Source: Candidatus Binatia bacterium (GTDB taxonomy: Bacteria; Desulfobacterota; Binatia; UBA1149; JAJCZL01). From it: a stretch of DNA of 34,633 nucleotides. Each line of letters opens with the position of its first letter. The first letter of the stretch is position 1. The stretch spans positions 1 through 34,633 of the forward strand of contig JANQEO010000336.1 in the NCBI GenBank assembly GCA_028278325.1, given 5' to 3'. This document shows positions 1 to 8,860 of this stretch, piece by piece. Below the pieces are notes generated by a model that saw nothing but the letters and a program-made list of their open reading frames with translations, had not been told where the DNA came from and made no database searches. A program made the position numbers and the translations under genes.

Positions 1-2
1 AC

Positions 3-752
3 TTGCTCAGGGCGGAGGCGCAGTGGAATACGGCCCGGGCCCAGTTGCCGGCGCTGCGCGCCACGATCCGTGCGGCAAGCTACCGGCTGGCGGTCTTGAC
101 CGGCCGCAGGCCGGACGCCATGGACGACGAGACGACCGCGGCCGCAACCCTGCCGATGTCGCCCGGCGCCGTCCCCGTGGGCATGCGCGCCGACCTGCTC
201 CGCCGGCGTCCGGACGTGCGTGCCGCCGAGCGATCGCTGGCGGCCGCGACCGCCGAGATCGGCGTCGCTCGAGCCGACTTCTTCCCGCGGCTCGTGCTCT
301 CGGCAAGCTACGGCTTCGAGGCCGCGGACTCGTCGGCGATCGGCACCGGCCGCGCGCGCACGACGGCGGTCGTGCCTTTCCTGCGCTGGCCCGTGTTTCA
401 GGGCGGTCGGCTGCGGGCGAACCTGGACAGCGCGAGCGCCGGCGCCCGCGCCGCCGCGCTGCGCTACGAGCAGACGGTGCTGCAAGCGCTGGCCGACGCC
501 GAATCGGCCATCGCGGCCTACAGCGAGGAAACCACGACGTTTGCGCGCCTCGATGCCGCCGCCGCGGCGAGCATCGACGCGGCGGACATCGCCCAGCGGC
601 TCTACGAGCAGGGGCTTGCCGATTTCCTGACGGTGCTGGACGCCCAGCGGCGTCGCGACGAGGCCGCGGATGCGAAGGCCCAGAGCCAGACGCGGCTGCT
701 GCTGAACCTGTCGCGGCTCTACAAAGCGCTCGGCGGCGGCTGGAACGTTTGA
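3..752 (+). CDS. Outer-membrane efflux channel, NodT/TolC family (5' end cut by window)
   Basis: This is the C-terminal 249 residues of a TolC-like outer-membrane factor, which forms the exit duct of a tripartite drug or metal efflux pump. The frame is open to the left edge, so the real start lies outside the window. Visible family features are a DLLRRRPDVRAAE segment, the typical RND outer-membrane-factor repeat motif, then ARADFFPRLVLSASYGF (start of a barrel strand pair), the FQGGRLRANLD segment, and a long helical stretch ending in QGLADFLTVLDAQR, the second-repeat counterpart. The protein ends in GGGWNV, a usual NodT-type tail. The partner pump genes would be expected upstream. The ABC exporter gene 113 bases downstream is on the same strand but need not belong to the same operon. 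Confidence 0.9.
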   Translation: MLRAEAQWNTARAQLPALRATIRAASYRLAVLTGRRPDAMDDETTAAATLPMSPGAVPVGMRADLLRRRPDVRAAERSLAAATAEIGVARADFFPRLVLSASYGFEAADSSAIGTGRARTTAVVPFLRWPVFQGGRLRANLDSASAGARAAALRYEQTVLQALADAESAIAAYSEETTTFARLDAAAAASIDAADIAQRLYEQGLADFLTVLDAQRRRDEAADAKAQSQTRLLLNLSRLYKALGGGWNV

Positions 753-865
753 AGCCGCCGGACGGCCATCGGATTCAGGGCTGACCGGGACTTGAAAAGC
801 CCGCGCCGCGGGTCAAGATCCGCGGTTCCGTCGCCGCAGGCCGAGCCCGACGCCGTTCCTTCCCG

Positions 866-2689
<1,824 letters not shown>

Positions 2690-2750
2690 CTTTTGGGTAG
2701 CCGTTGGGTAGCCGTTGGTGAATCCCCGCGGCTCGCGTACAGTCGCCGGC

Positions 2751-3596
2751 ATGCGTGCCGGATCAGCACCCCGACGCACGAAGCCCGCAGGTGCGCTCTA
2801 TTCGATTGCGCCGGCTCTGGCCGTGGCCGCTCTGGCGATGCTGTGTGTCGTGGACGGCGCACTCGCCCATCCCGAGGACGAATTCTGCGTCCCGGGCAAG
2901 CCGGGCATAGACCCGGCGCTCTGTCGTGCTCTGGCCGCGCTCGCCGAAGCAGACGTCGGCGCCGCGACGACGACGCTCCAGCCGCTGACCGACGCGACGG
3001 GCGCCGTGCGCGGATTCTGGTCTACTTTCGCGCTGTACCTGAACGTCGGCGTGGGCCATATACTGCCCGGCGGTCTCGACCACATCCTGTTCGTGCTGGC
3101 GCTCTGCCTGGCCTCGACCCGGCTGCGTGCGCTGGTCATCCAGATCTCGGCCTTCACGGTGGCGCACACGGCGACGCTCGGTCTCGCCGCCGCGGGCGTG
3201 ATCGCGCCGCCGGCAAGCGTCGTCGAACCGCTGATCGCGGCGACGATCGCGTTCGTCGCGCTCGAGAACATGGCGTTTCGGGACATGAACGCGTGGCGGC
3301 CGTTGATCGTCTTTGCCTTCGGACTCGTACACGGCCGCGGCTTCGCCGGTTTTTTCGGCGAGCTGGGGCTGCCGCCGAATCAGTTCTGGAGTGCGCTACT
3401 CGGCTTCAACCTGGGCGTGGAAGTCGGCCAGTTGAGCATCGTCGTCGTCGCCGCCGTCGTGCTCGATCGCGTCAGACGCCGGCTGCGCGAGCGCGCGAGC
3501 GCCGCAACGCTGTACCGGCGTTACCTGGTGTTTCCAGCCTCGTCACTGATTGCCGCGACCGGGCTCTGGTGGGCCGTCGAGCGGACTCTGTCGTAA
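2751..3596 (+). CDS. HupE/UreJ-family membrane protein
   Basis: The 281-aa protein begins with a hydrophobic segment ending in DGALA-HPED, which looks like a cleaved signal peptide. A short exported region follows, then about six membrane segments. The diagnostic HupE/UreJ pattern is present: GHILPGGLDHILFVLAL, then FTVAHTATLGLA, IAFVALEN, and FGLVHGRGFAGFF. The conserved His and Asp in these segments are thought to bind nickel or cobalt in this family. The members beside hydrogenase or urease genes are metal permeases, but no such enzyme is in this window, so the metal and direction of transport are unknown. The open frame extends upstream to a TTG at 2715. I chose the ATG at 2751 because it leads directly into a normal signal peptide. 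Confidence 0.82.
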   Translation: MRAGSAPRRTKPAGALYSIAPALAVAALAMLCVVDGALAHPEDEFCVPGKPGIDPALCRALAALAEADVGAATTTLQPLTDATGAVRGFWSTFALYLNVGVGHILPGGLDHILFVLALCLASTRLRALVIQISAFTVAHTATLGLAAAGVIAPPASVVEPLIAATIAFVALENMAFRDMNAWRPLIVFAFGLVHGRGFAGFFGELGLPPNQFWSALLGFNLGVEVGQLSIVVVAAVVLDRVRRRLRERASAATLYRRYLVFPASSLIAATGLWWAVERTLS

Positions 3597-3630
3597 CGGC
3601 CCGGCAATGCCCGCAGCGTCGCCGGCGCGC

Positions 3631-4371
3631 CTACGGACGGACGGCCATCAGCATGAAATTGACGCTGGTGGAATCGGTACGGTGCAGCGTGCGAGTGACC
3701 GGATTGGCGGCCACGCCGCAGACGGCCGCCACGCGCAGGCCGCCGGCCGCGAGGTAGTCGCGGATCTCGCCGGGCTTCCGGAACTTCGACCACTGGTGCG
3801 TGCCGCGCGGCAGCCAGCGAAGCAGGTACTCGGCGCCGACGATCGCGAACAGCCAGCCCTTGAGCGTCCGGTTGATCGTGGCCACGAACATCGCGCCGCC
3901 GTCGGCGACCGCCTTGCAGCAATCGCGCATGAAGACAGGCACGTCGTCCACGTGCTCGACCACTTCCATGTTGAGCACGACGTCGTAGCGGCGCCTATCG
4001 GCAACGACGTCGGCGATCGAGCCGTATCGGTAGTCGATGGCGAGCCCGTTCCGCTCGGCGTGCAGGCGTGCGACCCGGATGTTCTTCTCGACGACGTCGA
4101 TGCCGGTGACCTCGGCGCCGAGTGCTGCCATCGCTTCCGAGAGGATGCCGCCGCCGCAGCCGACGTCGAGCACCGTCAGTCCGTGCAAGGGCGTCGCCGC
4201 ATCCGGGTCGCGGTCGAAATGCGCGCACAGGCGGTCGCGGATGTACTGCGTGCGCAGCTCGTTGAGCTTGTGGAGCGGCCAGAACGGACCGTCCCGGTCC
4301 CACCAGCTTTCCGCGAGGCGGGTGTAGAAGTCGACTTCGCGTTGGGAAACGGTCGTATCGTGCATCGGCAT
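3631..4371 (-). CDS. ubiG: Ubiquinone biosynthesis O-methyltransferase UbiG
   Basis: UbiG performs both O-methylations of ubiquinone synthesis with S-adenosylmethionine. The 246-aa length is the family norm. The N-terminal FYTRLAESWWDRDGPFWPLHKLNELR region is the UbiG hallmark, followed by the SAM-binding motif LDVGCGGGILSE (about residues 68-79), GIDVVEKNI, and the downstream motif LNMEVVEHVDDV. The C-terminal ATINRTLKGWLFAIVGAEY and LLRWLPRGTHQWSKF stretches are also UbiG-typical. Two nearby ATGs are possible (4371 and 4365). The gene is divergent from a Coq7-type hydroxylase gene 81 bases away, so two late ubiquinone steps are probably controlled from one short AT-rich intergenic region. 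Confidence 0.95.
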   Translation of the reverse strand: MPMHDTTVSQREVDFYTRLAESWWDRDGPFWPLHKLNELRTQYIRDRLCAHFDRDPDAATPLHGLTVLDVGCGGGILSEAMAALGAEVTGIDVVEKNIRVARLHAERNGLAIDYRYGSIADVVADRRRYDVVLNMEVVEHVDDVPVFMRDCCKAVADGGAMFVATINRTLKGWLFAIVGAEYLLRWLPRGTHQWSKFRKPGEIRDYLAAGGLRVAAVCGVAANPVTRTLHRTDSTSVNFMLMAVRP

Positions 4372-4452
4372 GGCGGGTTCCGGAGCGCAGGGGCTCTCGA
4401 GCGATATGTCTATAAGTTGTCTAAGTATAATCTAGACATTATTATCAAGGGC
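4372..4452. promoter_or_regulatory. Divergent promoter region between ubiG and the Coq7-type gene
   Basis: This 81-base gap is strikingly AT-rich for the surroundings. It contains a perfect -10 type hexamer TATAAT at 4426-4431. It also holds an inverted pair TGTCTA (4407-4412) and TAGACA (4433-4438) that brackets this hexamer. Both flanking genes start away from it, so it must carry their promoters unless they are transcribed from further off. The role of the inverted pair as an operator is an inference. Confidence 0.45.
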
Positions 4453-5001
4453 GTGAAAACCTGTATCGAATCGTTTCAGGATTTGCCCCTGACCCGGGCG
4501 CAGATTGCCGATCTGCGCTCCGATCACGCCGGCGAGAGCGGCGCGGTCGCCATCTACTGCGGGATTCTCGCGGTGAGCCGCGACCCGGACGTCACCCGCT
4601 TCGCCAGGGCCCATCTGCGCACGGAGCTTCGTCACCGGCGATTCTTCGACCGTTGGTTGCCGCGGCAGCACCGGAGCCGGCTGATCCCGCTTTGGTGGGC
4701 CGCCGGCTGGAGCCTGGGTGCGGTCTCGGCGCTGTTCGGCCGGCTCACGGTGTTCCGCACGATCGCCGCCGTCGAATCCTTCGTCGAACGACACTACCTC
4801 GAACAGATAGACGACATGCGCGGCGAGCAGGAACTACGCTCGCTCGTGGACGTGCTTCAGTCTTTCTGCGACGAGGAGATCGAGCACCGCGACGATGCGC
4901 GCGGCCGCATCGACGAGCCCTCCGGCACGATCGCCCGCCTGTGGTACAGGACCGTCGGCGCGGGCTCCGCGGCCGGCGTGGCCATTGCGCGGCGTCTTTA
5001 A
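4453..5001 (+). CDS. coq7: Coq7-type demethoxyubiquinone hydroxylase
   Basis: The 182-aa protein matches the Coq7 di-iron family, which adds the last ring hydroxyl in ubiquinone synthesis. Ligand-bearing motifs are in the expected order: DHAGESGA (first Glu), ELRHRRFF (ExxH), VESFVERHYLEQ (Glu and a following Glu-Arg-His) and DEEIEHRDDA (ExxH). A hydrophobic segment LIPLWWAAGWSLGAVSALFG lies between the second and third motifs, as usual, and the C-terminal helix also looks membrane-associated. I chose the GTG at 4453 because it precedes the conserved region by the normal length. The open frame extends far upstream across ubiG, but only as a shadow. An AAGGG lies too close to the GTG to be a good ribosome binding site, so the start is uncertain. 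The gene is divergent from ubiG, which supports the pathway assignment. Confidence 0.85.
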   Translation: MKTCIESFQDLPLTRAQIADLRSDHAGESGAVAIYCGILAVSRDPDVTRFARAHLRTELRHRRFFDRWLPRQHRSRLIPLWWAAGWSLGAVSALFGRLTVFRTIAAVESFVERHYLEQIDDMRGEQELRSLVDVLQSFCDEEIEHRDDARGRIDEPSGTIARLWYRTVGAGSAAGVAIARRL

Positions 5002-5121
5002 CGGCCGGGCGGTCGACGACGCGTCGGCCTTCGTCCTCGATCCGAACCTTGCGGGCCGGGCCTGGTCAACAGCACTCCGAGCTGTATTCTGCAACTTGAT
5101 TTTGACACCGGGAGTTTAGAC

Positions 5122-5661
5122 ATGCGTTTCGTTCCGACAATCCTGCTTGCGATGATCGCCCTGCCTGGCTGGTCCGCCGGCACGTCCCTGCTCGACCACG
5201 ATTTCCGCAGGCTCGCGTCCGAAGACGTCGTCAATCTCGGCGAGGCCTACGCCGGCAAGGTCGTGCTCGTCGTCAATACAGCGTCGAAGTGCGGCAACAC
5301 GCCGCAGTACGACGGTCTCGAGACGCTCTACCAGGAGTACGAAGCCCGGGGCCTCGTCGTACTGGGCTTTCCGTCCAACGACTTCTTCGGCCAGGAGCCG
5401 GGGACGGAAGCGGAGATCCAGAGCTTCTGTCGTCTCACCTACGGCGTACGTTTCCCGATGTTCGAGAAGGTCACCGTCAGGGAAGGGCAGGCGCATCCGT
5501 TTTTCGACGCGCTGGCCGCCGCCGCCGGCACCCACCCGACCTGGAACTTCCACAAATACCTGATCGGCCGGGACGGCGGGCTGATCGCTGAATTCAGCCC
5601 CCGCACGAAGCCGTACGACGCACGTCTGGTAGCGAGCATCGAGGACGCGCTCGGCGACTGA
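5122..5661 (+). CDS. Exported glutathione peroxidase
   Basis: The 179-aa protein has the thiol-peroxidase fold of the GPx family, which reduces hydroperoxides. The active-site segment is VNTASKCGNTPQYDGLE with a peroxidatic Cys rather than selenocysteine. The FPSNDFFGQEPGT motif carries the conserved Gln region, and TWNFHKYLIGRDG supplies the conserved Trp-Asn-Phe. Residues 1-19 (MRFVPTILLAMIALPGWSAG) form a signal peptide, so the enzyme should act in the periplasm. A GGGAG precedes the ATG at good distance. A shortened, diverged copy of the 3' end of this gene lies 2.4 kb downstream (8051-8086). Confidence 0.92.
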   Translation: MRFVPTILLAMIALPGWSAGTSLLDHDFRRLASEDVVNLGEAYAGKVVLVVNTASKCGNTPQYDGLETLYQEYEARGLVVLGFPSNDFFGQEPGTEAEIQSFCRLTYGVRFPMFEKVTVREGQAHPFFDALAAAAGTHPTWNFHKYLIGRDGGLIAEFSPRTKPYDARLVASIEDALGD

Positions 5662-5662
5662 T
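5641..5662 (+). repeat. Direct repeat copy 1, 3' end of glutathione peroxidase gene
   Basis: These 22 bases recur exactly at 8066-8087. The repeat covers the last codons and stop of the peroxidase gene. The 15 bases just upstream are also related but differ at five positions. Four of those differences are synonymous and the fifth changes a Ser to an Asn codon. Confidence 0.9.
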
Positions 5663-5682
5663 CGTCGAAGGCATTCGTGTTC

Positions 5683-5707
5683 GAAACCGGGGTCTGCCCC
5701 CGGTTTC
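5683..5707. terminator. Hairpin after glutathione peroxidase gene
   Basis: A perfect 10-bp stem, GAAACCGGGG pairing with CCCCGGTTTC, encloses a 5-base loop 21 bases after the stop. There is no following T-run, so it is a terminator-like hairpin rather than a textbook intrinsic terminator. Confidence 0.55.
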
Positions 5708-5767
5708 CACGATTTGCGGCAGACTTTCGATAAACTCTGGCTCTCTCAGTCGATTCGGGAGGGTAGC

Positions 5768-7027
5768 GTGAGTTCTTCAGACACGAACGCAAATTCCAGC
5801 CTCTATCATGCGGCTGGCGATTGCGATCTCGCTCGCGTGCGTGAGGCCTTGGAGAACGGCGCCGATCCCAACGTGGACCGAGGGACGCCGGTTCTGATTC
5901 GACCGATGCTGCGTGCGTCGTCCTCGGACAAGCCCAAGCGCGACGAGATCGCCCAGATTCTGGGAGAACTGTTGAGAGCCGGCGCGGACCCAAACGTCGT
6001 CTGGGAAGACGGTTCGGCTCTGATGCACGCCGTAGCGAGTGGTGCCATCGAGGTCGTCGAAGTCATGCTCGAGCATGGGGCCGACCCGCGCTTCAGGAAC
6101 AGCGCCGGCCATTCGGCTCACCACTGGTGCAGGGAGGCAAGTGTCCGCAAGCTCCTGAGCGAGCAGCCGCCACCACCCGAACTGTCTCTCGAGGAAGTCC
6201 TGCAGATCTACAAGTCATTCCGGCAGCCAGAGGATGATTTCGTCAGTCAGCGCTCGGAGCCCCTGGAGATAGTCAAGAGCTGCCAGAACTGTGCGTTCCT
6301 GGATCTCGTCAGCATGGCTTGCGCGAGTCACGATGCCCTGGAACAGATTGGAACCGTAACAATGACTCGGGACGAGGCGGAGCACATGTTTTGCTCGCGC
6401 TGGCAAGACGAGGCTCTCGTTCGTCTGATTCGGATGGGAACCCACCCGGGCGCCGTCAGCTGGCGCCGCCGACACCCGATCCTCATCGAGGACGACGAGA
6501 AACGGCTCGGGTGGAAATCGTTCCTGCGGAAGTCTGCTTCAGCGGCGCCGGCGGAGGACCACGATGTGACTTACGATATCAGAGATCTGCAGACGATTAC
6601 CTGGGGTGGGTATGACGAGTACCTGGACACGAATGTCATCAACGCTCTGGTGCTGGATCCCAATCGAAACGTCGTCAGGTTGGATTTGTTCGAGCAGGAG
6701 GAAGTGGAGATTGAGCTGCAGGACGGATTCGATGGTATTCGGGTATTGCAGGGCGAACTATTGCCGCAGCCGGTGGATCAACACGGCGATGGTCAGTGGA
6801 TGCGTCAAAGAGCCTTCGTCAGTGGTCAGGAACGGCACGAGATCATTTACCAGGTCATCGTCAGCGACCGTGATCAGGAGCGTCTGAGGGACGCCGGCCT
6901 CGGCGATGGCGTCGATATCACGTTGAAGCGCAAAGAGGGCGGACTGGTCTGGTACGACTCGGAGAGCATGTTGGTCGTGTTCGTGACTCAGGCGGAGATT
7001 CAGAAATCGCCGATCGGACGTGCATAG
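5768..7027 (+). CDS. Ankyrin-repeat protein with unassigned C-terminal domain
   Basis: The 419-aa protein starts with two to three ankyrin repeats (about residues 10-135). Their signatures include LYHAAGDCDLARVREALENG-ADPN, LLRAGADPNVVWEDGSALMHAV, and VVEVMLEHGADPRFRNSAGHSAHHW, so it probably binds another protein. The centre contains CQNC followed by two further cysteines (about residues 195-240), which could bind a metal. The C-terminal 170 residues contain beta-rich sequence I do not recognise. The start is the GTG at 5768, with GGGAGGG just before it; the frame itself is open from further upstream. There is no signal peptide. GC content and codon use are less extreme than in the flanking genes. 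The gene sits in a segment bounded by copies of the peroxidase 3' end, which suggests it was acquired. Confidence 0.75.
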   Translation: MSSSDTNANSSLYHAAGDCDLARVREALENGADPNVDRGTPVLIRPMLRASSSDKPKRDEIAQILGELLRAGADPNVVWEDGSALMHAVASGAIEVVEVMLEHGADPRFRNSAGHSAHHWCREASVRKLLSEQPPPPELSLEEVLQIYKSFRQPEDDFVSQRSEPLEIVKSCQNCAFLDLVSMACASHDALEQIGTVTMTRDEAEHMFCSRWQDEALVRLIRMGTHPGAVSWRRRHPILIEDDEKRLGWKSFLRKSASAAPAEDHDVTYDIRDLQTITWGGYDEYLDTNVINALVLDPNRNVVRLDLFEQEEVEIELQDGFDGIRVLQGELLPQPVDQHGDGQWMRQRAFVSGQERHEIIYQVIVSDRDQERLRDAGLGDGVDITLKRKEGGLVWYDSESMLVVFVTQAEIQKSPIGRA

Positions 7028-7102
7028 ACACTGTCCCTCCTGCCATGCGCCTCCCCTATCGACTTCACATGTTCGGGCTATTGGCCTGGACGGGAATTAG
7101 CT

Positions 7103-7939
7103 GTGTACGAAACGATCAGACGATTCGCCGTTCGGCCGGCAATTTATTCCGAAGAAACCACTCGCGAGTTGTGGACACGAGCTCATATCGCTGAACGCAT
7201 GTTGTCGTTGCACCTGGATCAGGAAACACCTCTCGCGTCACGCCCAGTTGAGGACATCGACCGGATAGTCCGCGCTCTCGACGGGAAACTGGGGCTCAAC
7301 GGCAAGAGAATCTGCGATCTGGGGTGTGGACCAGGCCTGTACTCCACAAGATTCGCCGCCGCCGGCGCCGATGTGCTGGGCATTGACTTGTCGCCCGGGT
7401 CCGTCGACTTTGCGAGGGCCCAGTTGGCGAGCGAACAGAGCGGGCAGCGGTATCGTGTCGCGGACTATATGCGTGATCCGCTGGGAGGCGACTACGATGT
7501 TGTGACGTTGATCTACTTTGACTTCTGCGCGCTATCGCCGGACAACCGAGCTTCGTTGCTGAGGAAAATTCTGAAGGCGCTGAGGAACGGCGGCTGTCTC
7601 GTTCTCGACGTGGTCAGCGAAGCGTCTTTCTCGGTTGTCGAAGAAACCCTCGAAATCGAACAGAATCTGATGGACGGGTTCTGGTCGCCCGGTCAATACG
7701 TTGGCATCCATCGGAGGTGGATCTATCCCGAAGAGACGGTTTGTGTCGATCACTACGGCATTTTCGAACAAGAGCAGAGCTTCGAGATATTCAACTGGAT
7801 GCAGTACTTTTCACCGGAACGATTGAGAGAAGAGCTCGAAGACGCAGGGTTCTCGAACATCCAGCTATTCGGTTCCCTGAATCTCGAGCCGATTTCAGAC
7901 ACGAGCTGCGAAATAGGAGCAATTGCCTACAGTGCTTGA
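7103..7939 (+). CDS. Class I SAM-dependent methyltransferase
   Basis: The 278-aa protein shows a Rossmann methyltransferase core: motif I ICDLGCGPGLYSTRFA (about residues 70-85), the acidic end of strand 2 in VLGIDLSPGSVDFAR, and motif IV-like YDVVTLIYFDFCALSP. The C-terminal half (WIYPEETVCVDHYGIF onward) probably binds the substrate, which I cannot identify. The start is a GTG. The gene follows the ankyrin gene by 75 bases on the same strand, has similarly modest GC content, and shares the probable inserted segment with it. Confidence 0.8.
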   Translation: MYETIRRFAVRPAIYSEETTRELWTRAHIAERMLSLHLDQETPLASRPVEDIDRIVRALDGKLGLNGKRICDLGCGPGLYSTRFAAAGADVLGIDLSPGSVDFARAQLASEQSGQRYRVADYMRDPLGGDYDVVTLIYFDFCALSPDNRASLLRKILKALRNGGCLVLDVVSEASFSVVEETLEIEQNLMDGFWSPGQYVGIHRRWIYPEETVCVDHYGIFEQEQSFEIFNWMQYFSPERLREELEDAGFSNIQLFGSLNLEPISDTSCEIGAIAYSA

Positions 7940-7980
7940 TTGGGATCGAACGGCGGCGGTCGAGGAGTGGAAGCGCCGAC

Positions 7981-7994
7981 GTTACCGCGGTAAC
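7981..7994. promoter_or_regulatory. Perfect 14-bp palindrome, possible operator
   Basis: GTTACCGCGGTAAC is a perfect palindrome in the 264-base gap after the methyltransferase gene. It lies 210 bases before the RidA gene. The rest of the gap also holds the peroxidase-end remnant (8051-8086). Function is unproven; a dimeric repressor site is one reading. Confidence 0.3.
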
Positions 7995-8050
7995 ATTTCT
8001 AGAATCTACTTCGAGAGTAGTGTGTAGTACCCTGTATAAAAAGGAATTTC

Positions 8051-8086
8051 CTAGTGGCAAACATAGAGGACGCGCTCGGCGACTGA
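8051..8086 (+). pseudogene. Remnant of a second glutathione peroxidase 3' end
   Basis: The bases encode LVANIEDALGD and a stop, against LVASIEDALGD at the end of the intact gene (5626-5661). The first five codons differ at one base each and the last 22 bases, through the stop, are identical. Upstream of it the frame runs into unrelated sequence. It therefore looks like the left-over end of a peroxidase gene after insertion or recombination. Confidence 0.6.
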
Positions 8087-8087
8087 T
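8066..8087 (+). repeat. Direct repeat copy 2, 3' end of glutathione peroxidase gene
   Basis: Exact 22-base match to 5641-5662, in the same orientation. The two copies bracket the ankyrin and methyltransferase genes. Confidence 0.9.
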
Positions 8088-8203
8088 TCCGGCGGCCGTG
8101 AGATCGGGGCTGGATGCGTGACGACATCGGTGGTCTGATCAACCGCGCCAGGTGACGAACTCGCACAACGCCGTATCCCCAAAACCCTGACAAAGGCAAA
8201 CGT

Positions 8204-8761
8204 ATGAACCGGCTCCCCCGTCTGATCGTAGGAACGATGGCCCTGGCCCTACTCGGGACGGGTACCGTGGTCGGGCAGAGCCCTGCCGAAGAGTCCGACT
8301 TCGATCCGGAAGCGAGGCTCGAAGCGCTCGGCATCGAGTTGCCGCCCGCGCCGGAGCCGGTGGCCAACTACGTGAACGGCGTGAGGACGGGAAATCTCAT
8401 CTTCCTCGCCGGCAAAGGGCCGAGGCGGGCGGACGGCAGCGAGATCGTCGGCAAGCTGGGCGCCGATGTCAGCATCGCCGAAGGCTATGAGGGGGCGCGG
8501 CTTACCGCGATCAATCAGCTTGCAGTGCTCAAGCAGATGCTCGGCGACCTCGGCAAGGTCAAGCGCGTCGTCAAGGTGCTCGGGATGGTGAATTCACACC
8601 CGGATTTCGTGGAACAACCTGCCGTCATCAACGGCTTTTCGGATCTCATCGTCGAAGTCTTCGGCGAGCGTGGCCGGCATGCGCGTGCTGCTGTCGGCAT
8701 GGCGTCGTTGCCCCGGGGTCAGGCGGTCGAGATCGAGATGATTGTGGAAGTCGAAGACTGA
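8204..8761 (+). CDS. Exported RidA/YjgF-family protein
   Basis: The 185-aa protein has the RidA (YjgF/YER057c/UK114) trimeric fold; known members deaminate reactive enamines or imines. Core features are NYVNGVRTGNLIFLAGKGP near the start of the domain and the C-terminal HARAAVGMASLPRGQAVEIEMI, which holds the conserved Arg and the Glu near the substrate pocket. It carries about 30 extra residues at the front, of which 1-24 (ending VVGQ) form a signal peptide, so it probably acts outside the cytoplasm, unlike classical RidA. It stands alone between the inserted segment and the next gene, whose start is 99 bases away. Confidence 0.88.
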   Translation: MNRLPRLIVGTMALALLGTGTVVGQSPAEESDFDPEARLEALGIELPPAPEPVANYVNGVRTGNLIFLAGKGPRRADGSEIVGKLGADVSIAEGYEGARLTAINQLAVLKQMLGDLGKVKRVVKVLGMVNSHPDFVEQPAVINGFSDLIVEVFGERGRHARAAVGMASLPRGQAVEIEMIVEVED

Positions 8762-8860
8762 GCGCCGCCCGGGCCGCCGACCTCCAGCCGACATCCGGAA
8801 ACCGGCCGAACGAGAACGGCTTCGAACGATCTCATGACAGCAGACAGGCCAGTGTAAGCC

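Noticed and set aside
790..815. GC-rich self-pairing stretch between the efflux and ABC genes
   Set aside because: The stem is about five pairs and any GC-rich stretch of this genome gives similar pairing; not enough for a terminator call.
2692..2716. Tandem 11-base repeat (GGGTAGCCGTT twice) after the ABC gene
   Set aside because: Two copies only, no spacing pattern; probably slippage and too small to be an array.
3550..4452. Upstream extension of the Coq7-type frame across ubiG
   Set aside because: The extension is antisense to the complete UbiG protein and has no family features; the Coq7 domain starts only after 4453.
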